DNA of 8,388 bases, from positions 1 through 8,388 of the forward strand of contig JBIKRQ010000285.1 of the NCBI GenBank assembly GCA_044349155.1. Reading direction: 5' to 3'. The translations under genes and the position numbers were made by a program. The notes beneath the pieces are model-generated. The model was not told where the DNA came from and did no database searches. It saw nothing but the letters and a program-made list of their open reading frames with translations. Position 1 is the first letter of the stretch, and each line of letters opens with the position of its first letter. Shown piece after piece: positions 5,484 through 8,388 of the stretch. The DNA comes from VGSZ01 sp044349155 (lineage in GTDB: Bacteria > Myxococcota > UBA727 > VGSZ01).

Positions 5484-6650
5484 GTGTGGCGCAGCCTTCG
5501 GGAGGTCGCCGGGGTGTTTCTCCGGTTGGGATGCCTGTCGTTTGGTGGTCCGGTCGCCCACCTGGGCTTCATCCGCGCCGCCTGCGTCGAGCAACGACGC
5601 TGGGTCGACGATGCTCAGTACGCCGACGTGGTGGCGCTCTGCCAGTTCCTGCCGGGTCCAGCCAGCAGTCAGGTGGTGTTTGCGCTCGGCATGCTGCGCG
5701 CGGGACTGGCAGGCGCACTTGTGGCCTCGGTGTGCTTCCTGGTCCCGTCGGCAGTGTTCATGATCGCCGCCGCCATCGGGCTCGCCCACGTCAACATCGA
5801 CGACGCCGGCTGGCTGCATGGCCTGAAGCTGGTGGCAGTGGCCGTCGTGGCGCAGGCGGTGTGGAGCATGGGCAAGAAGCTGTGCCCCGACACGCCACGC
5901 AGGGTGCTGGGTGTTGCCGCCGCCGTCGCGACGGTACTGCTGCCATCCGCGCCCACCCAGACCAGTGTCATTGCCCTCGGCGCACTCCTGGGTTGGTGGC
6001 ACCACCGCCGCTCCACCACGGACGAGGAGACTGGCACAACGAAGCATTCGGGCGCTCCGAATCCAGCGGCGGTCGCTGCACTCGTTGCGTTCGCCGTGCT
6101 CCTGGCCGGACTCCCGGTGCTTTCGCAGCTGAGTTCCTGGCGGGAGGTCGAGATCGTCGATCGCTTCTACCGCGCTGGCGCAATGGTGTTTGGCGGTGGT
6201 CACGTGGTGCTACCGCTGTTGCGGAGCGCGGTGGATGACGTCGTCAGCGACCGTGTCTTTCTGGCAGGATACGGCCTTGCGCAAGCCGTTCCCGGTCTGC
6301 TGTTCTCCTTCGCAGGCTTCCTTGGCGCGGCACTCTTTCCGGCAGCACCATGGACGGGAGGTGCCCTGTGTCTGCTGGCGATCTTCCTCCCGGCGTGGCT
6401 GTTGGTTGGGGGTGCCCTCCCGTTTTGGCGGTCGTGGCGCCGTCGGCCCGGGGCGCAGGCGGCGCTTGTGGGGGCGAACGCTGCGGTGGTCGGCGTGCTT
6501 CTGGGTGCTTTGTACACACCGCTCTCGAGCATCCGATCGCTCGGCGACGTCGTCGTGGTCGCTGGCGCGCTGGTGCTGCTGCAACGCTGGCAACACCCGT
6601 GGCTGGTGCTCCTGCTCTGCGCGGCGGTGTGCGAAGTCCTGATGCGGTGA
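5484..6650 (+). CDS. chrA: Chromate transporter ChrA, long two-domain form
   Basis: This encodes 388 residues, an inner-membrane protein of the CHR superfamily that in characterised members exports chromate from the cytoplasm. It has two homologous halves. The first carries LGCLSFGGPVAHLG (15-28, FGGP motif) and QFLPGPASSQ (54-63). The second carries MVFGGGHVVLPLL (234-246) and LAQAVPGLLFSFAGFLG (265-281). The halves are joined by a hydrophilic linker at about 173-195 (basic, then TTDEETGTT). About ten hydrophobic segments are visible. The length is usual for full ChrA, which suggests it is intact. The GTG at 5484 gives the family's typical N-terminal SLREV...FLRLG helix but has no well-spaced ribosome binding site. 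A GTG at 5514 has GGAGG (5501-5505) eight bases before it and would remove ten residues. It follows the GST-like gene and converges on the kinase gene. The family is clear; true chromate specificity versus another oxyanion is not provable here. Confidence 0.93.
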   Translation: MWRSLREVAGVFLRLGCLSFGGPVAHLGFIRAACVEQRRWVDDAQYADVVALCQFLPGPASSQVVFALGMLRAGLAGALVASVCFLVPSAVFMIAAAIGLAHVNIDDAGWLHGLKLVAVAVVAQAVWSMGKKLCPDTPRRVLGVAAAVATVLLPSAPTQTSVIALGALLGWWHHRRSTTDEETGTTKHSGAPNPAAVAALVAFAVLLAGLPVLSQLSSWREVEIVDRFYRAGAMVFGGGHVVLPLLRSAVDDVVSDRVFLAGYGLAQAVPGLLFSFAGFLGAALFPAAPWTGGALCLLAIFLPAWLLVGGALPFWRSWRRRPGAQAALVGANAAVVGVLLGALYTPLSSIRSLGDVVVVAGALVLLQRWQHPWLVLLLCAAVCEVLMR

Positions 6651-6673
6651 GCATCACCGCCGGCGCTCCCGGC
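6644..6673. terminator. Hairpins between convergent chrA and kinase genes
   Basis: GCGGTGA (6644-6650, including the chrA TGA) pairs perfectly with TCACCGC (6654-6660) over a 3-base loop. A second stem, GCCGG (6659-6663) and CCGGC (6669-6673), follows and shares two bases with it, so the two may be alternative folds. They occupy the 39-base gap between the facing stop codons and could act as a bidirectional transcription barrier. No T tract is present. Confidence 0.38.
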
Positions 6674-6689
6674 AGGAGTTCCCGGTGCG

Positions 6690-8388
6690 CTACTTCAAGC
6701 GACACCGCTTCGCGCAATCACTGGCAGCTTCCTTGAGTTGCAGCACTTCGTTGGGCAGCAGCGACGTGCGGCGGCTCCACTCGAGAATGCCGCTGGCGCA
6801 TTTCACCTTGTCGACGCACTTCGCCAGCGATGAGAGATCGGCGCGGGTGGCCGCGTCCAATCCCGGCGACGTGGCAGGAGCAGGAACGACAGGAGCGCGC
6901 GGCGCGGGCCGGATCGGCGAGCGGCGAACGGCAGGAGGTTCAGCACTTGTGGCAGGAGGTTCGGCGGTGGTGCCTGCACCGGCGTCGAGCACCGCGTCGA
7001 CGGTGCCAGCGTCGACGGCCGGTGCGCCCGCGTCGTTGACCGGCGCGCCGGCATCGATCGCGACCGCAGCGACAGGAACAACCGCCGCAACGGGCGCAAC
7101 GGGCGCAACGGACGCAACGGACGCAACGGGAGGTGGAGCTGTCGGGAGTGCCGCACCCGGCCACAGAGCAAGTGCTGCCACCACCGTCGCCAGCACCCCT
7201 GCAGCGAGGCCAGCGACCACGAACGGCGCCACACGGGTCGGGGCGCGTGGTGCCTGCACCTGACCGCGATCGACGAGCATGGTGGAGGGAATCGAGCCAA
7301 ACGCCGGTGTGTGCGACGGCAAGGCCAACGTTGTGGCAATCGACTCGAACTGCGCTTCGTCGCCGCGTCCACCTGGACCAGCAACAGCCCCCGCCGACGC
7401 TCCCGCCTGCAGCGCCTCGAAGGTGACATCGGCGGTGCGCAACAGTTCGCGGTGTTCAGCGCCGAGGTCGCCAAACACCGCGCGCAGATGACGACGAACA
7501 TCGCGCGGCGCGGCAACGTTGCCCGTTTCGCGCGCCCAGATGCCCAGGGCTTCGCCGAAGTCGGCACAGGTGGCGAAGCGGTCGCTGGCCTCGGGGCTGA
7601 GTGCTCGATCGAGCACCGCGCGCAACGCTGGATCGAGGGCGTGCCAACGGGAGGGGCGATGCGTTCCTGCTCCTACCACCTCCCAGACCTGCTGTTGATC
7701 GAGGCCGGCGAAGAAGCGGTCGCCGAGCAGGAGTTCGGCCAGCATGATGGCGGCAGCGAACTGGTCGGCGCGACCATCGACCACCTCGCCGCGCGCGTGC
7801 TCTGGCGCCATGTAGCTCAACTTGCCGAACACGCCGTCGCCGTCGCTGGTGGTGTGGGCTTTGGTGGTGGCGATGCCGAAGTCGATCAGCTTGGTGTCGC
7901 CTTCAACACCCAACAGCACGTTGTGGGGCGAGACATCGCGGTGCACGATGCCCAGCGGTGCGCCGGTTTTCACGTCGACAAAGCGGTGCGCGTAGTCGAG
8001 CGCTTCGAGCACCTCGCCCACCACGTGCAGGGCGATCGCCGTCGGCATGGGTGCCGCCAACGCCACCGTGCGCAGGTCGCGGCCCACGACGTACTCGAGG
8101 GCGACGTACAAGCGGGTACCAACACGGCCGACGTCGAACACCGGGCAGATGTTGCGGTGCCCCAGCTGCACCACCACGCGGGCTTCATCGGCGAAGCGCG
8201 CCAGTGACACCGCGTCGTCGGCGCGGTCGTCGCGCAGCATCTTGAGCACGCAGTGCTTCTCGAAGCCGAGCAGCAGACCGTGCTTCGCCAGATACACATC
8301 GCCCATGCCGCCGCGGCCCACGCGCGCGAGCAAAACGTAGGGCCCAAGCGCACGCGGCAGGACCTCGGTGGGGGGCGGTGGCGTGGTG
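6690..8388 (-). CDS. Transmembrane Hanks-type Ser/Thr protein kinase, N-terminus beyond the window
   Basis: At least 565 residues; the frame stays open past the right edge, reading TTPPPPTEVLPRALGPYVL just before the kinase fold. A TTG at 8333 is therefore internal, not the start. Counting from it: Gly loop VGRGGMGDVY (5-14), ATP-binding K31 (VLKML), helix-C E50, catalytic loop HRDVSPHN (131-138), DFG (151-153) and APE (176-178). The catalytic-loop Lys is replaced by Ser (S135), a variant I know as common in myxobacterial kinases; D133 and N138 remain, so it is probably active. After the kinase domain comes a Gly/Ala/Pro linker, one membrane helix (about 371-391), a Pro/Ala/Val stretch with four DAG triplets (427-452), and a small C-terminal module with four Cys (C506, C512, C540, C544). 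The kinase would face the cytoplasm and the Cys module the periplasm, a sensor layout. The stop is TAG (6692-6690). No cognate substrate or phosphatase is in the window. Confidence 0.92.
   Translation of the reverse strand, partial: TTPPPPTEVLPRALGPYVLLARVGRGGMGDVYLAKHGLLLGFEKHCVLKMLRDDRADDAVSLARFADEARVVVQLGHRNICPVFDVGRVGTRLYVALEYVVGRDLRTVALAAPMPTAIALHVVGEVLEALDYAHRFVDVKTGAPLGIVHRDVSPHNVLLGVEGDTKLIDFGIATTKAHTTSDGDGVFGKLSYMAPEHARGEVVDGRADQFAAAIMLAELLLGDRFFAGLDQQQVWEVVGAGTHRPSRWHALDPALRAVLDRALSPEASDRFATCADFGEALGIWARETGNVAAPRDVRRHLRAVFGDLGAEHRELLRTADVTFEALQAGASAGAVAGPGGRGDEAQFESIATTLALPSHTPAFGSIPSTMLVDRGQVQAPRAPTRVAPFVVAGLAAGVLATVVAALALWPGAALPTAPPPVASVASVAPVAPVAAVVPVAAVAIDAGAPVNDAGAPAVDAGTVDAVLDAGAGTTAEPPATSAEPPAVRRSPIRPAPRAPVVPAPATSPGLDAATRADLSSLAKCVDKVKCASGILEWSRRTSLLPNEVLQLKEAASDCAKRCRLK
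7087..7131. repeat. Five-copy 9-bp tandem repeat inside the kinase gene
   Basis: The unit GCAACGGGC occurs as two exact copies, then GCAACGGAC twice and GCAACGGGA once, without gaps. Because the unit is 9 bases, copy-number change keeps the kinase frame. On the coding strand each unit adds three residues, giving VASVASVAPVAP in the linker just outside the membrane helix (about 402-413 from the TTG). It could vary in length between strains and adjust the distance between membrane and sensor module. Confidence 0.75.

Noticed and set aside
4584..6203. Minus-strand open frame of 539 codons opposite GST and chrA
   Set aside because: It spans two clearly recognisable plus-strand genes and their gap, is rich in His/Gln/Arg, and shows no family motif.
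7087..7131. CRISPR-like repeat array
   Set aside because: Units are 9 bases with no spacers and lie within a coding frame; this is a coding minisatellite.
7311..8207. Plus-strand open frame of 298 codons opposite the kinase
   Set aside because: The kinase motifs on the minus strand are decisive; the plus frame is a compositional mirror.
8331..8333. TTG at 8333 as the kinase start
   Set aside because: The frame continues upstream with a typical kinase lead-in (LGPYVL) that the fold needs, so the true start lies beyond the window.

Overview
The window is GC-rich and densely coded, and it most likely comes from a member of the Myxococcota. Three things point there: a secreted propeller protein whose C-terminus looks like a MYXO-CTERM sorting signal (Cys, membrane segment, Arg cluster); a transmembrane Hanks-type Ser/Thr kinase with the catalytic loop HRDVSPHN, a variant I know mainly from myxobacteria and relatives; and heavily G/C-biased third codon positions. 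This is inference from gene content; there is no rRNA or marker gene to settle it. I see no tRNA, rRNA, insertion sequence or CRISPR array.

Layout. A divergent gene start may run off the left edge on the minus strand (1-42). Next comes a plus-strand gene for a ferritin-like putative diiron protein (73-789). It converges on a compact minus-strand operon (4188 down to 834) of three genes in the order NHL-propeller lipoprotein, RimK-like ATP-grasp protein, Asp-box propeller with MYXO-CTERM tail. Both junctions in this operon are 4-base ATGA stop/start overlaps. A non-coding stretch of about 450-500 bp (4189-4685) follows. It holds the likely operon promoter, two strong stem-loops in tandem (4405-4477) that look like a REP/MITE-type repeat, and a weak promoter for the next unit. 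Plus-strand genes for a glutathione S-transferase-like protein (4686-5426) and a two-domain chromate transporter ChrA (5484-6650) come next, read in the same direction with a 57-base gap. ChrA converges on a receptor-type Ser/Thr kinase on the minus strand (6690 to beyond 8388), whose N-terminal start lies outside the window.

How the genes may work together. The three-gene operon is the part most likely to be a little-described system. Two exported beta-propellers, one lipid-anchored and one probably anchored by its C-terminus, flank a cytoplasmic ATP-dependent carboxylate ligase, and all three are translationally coupled. No substrate can be read from the sequence. The GST/ChrA pair would fit chromate or thiol-linked stress handling. 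The kinase and the diiron protein show no direct tie to their neighbours beyond proximity.
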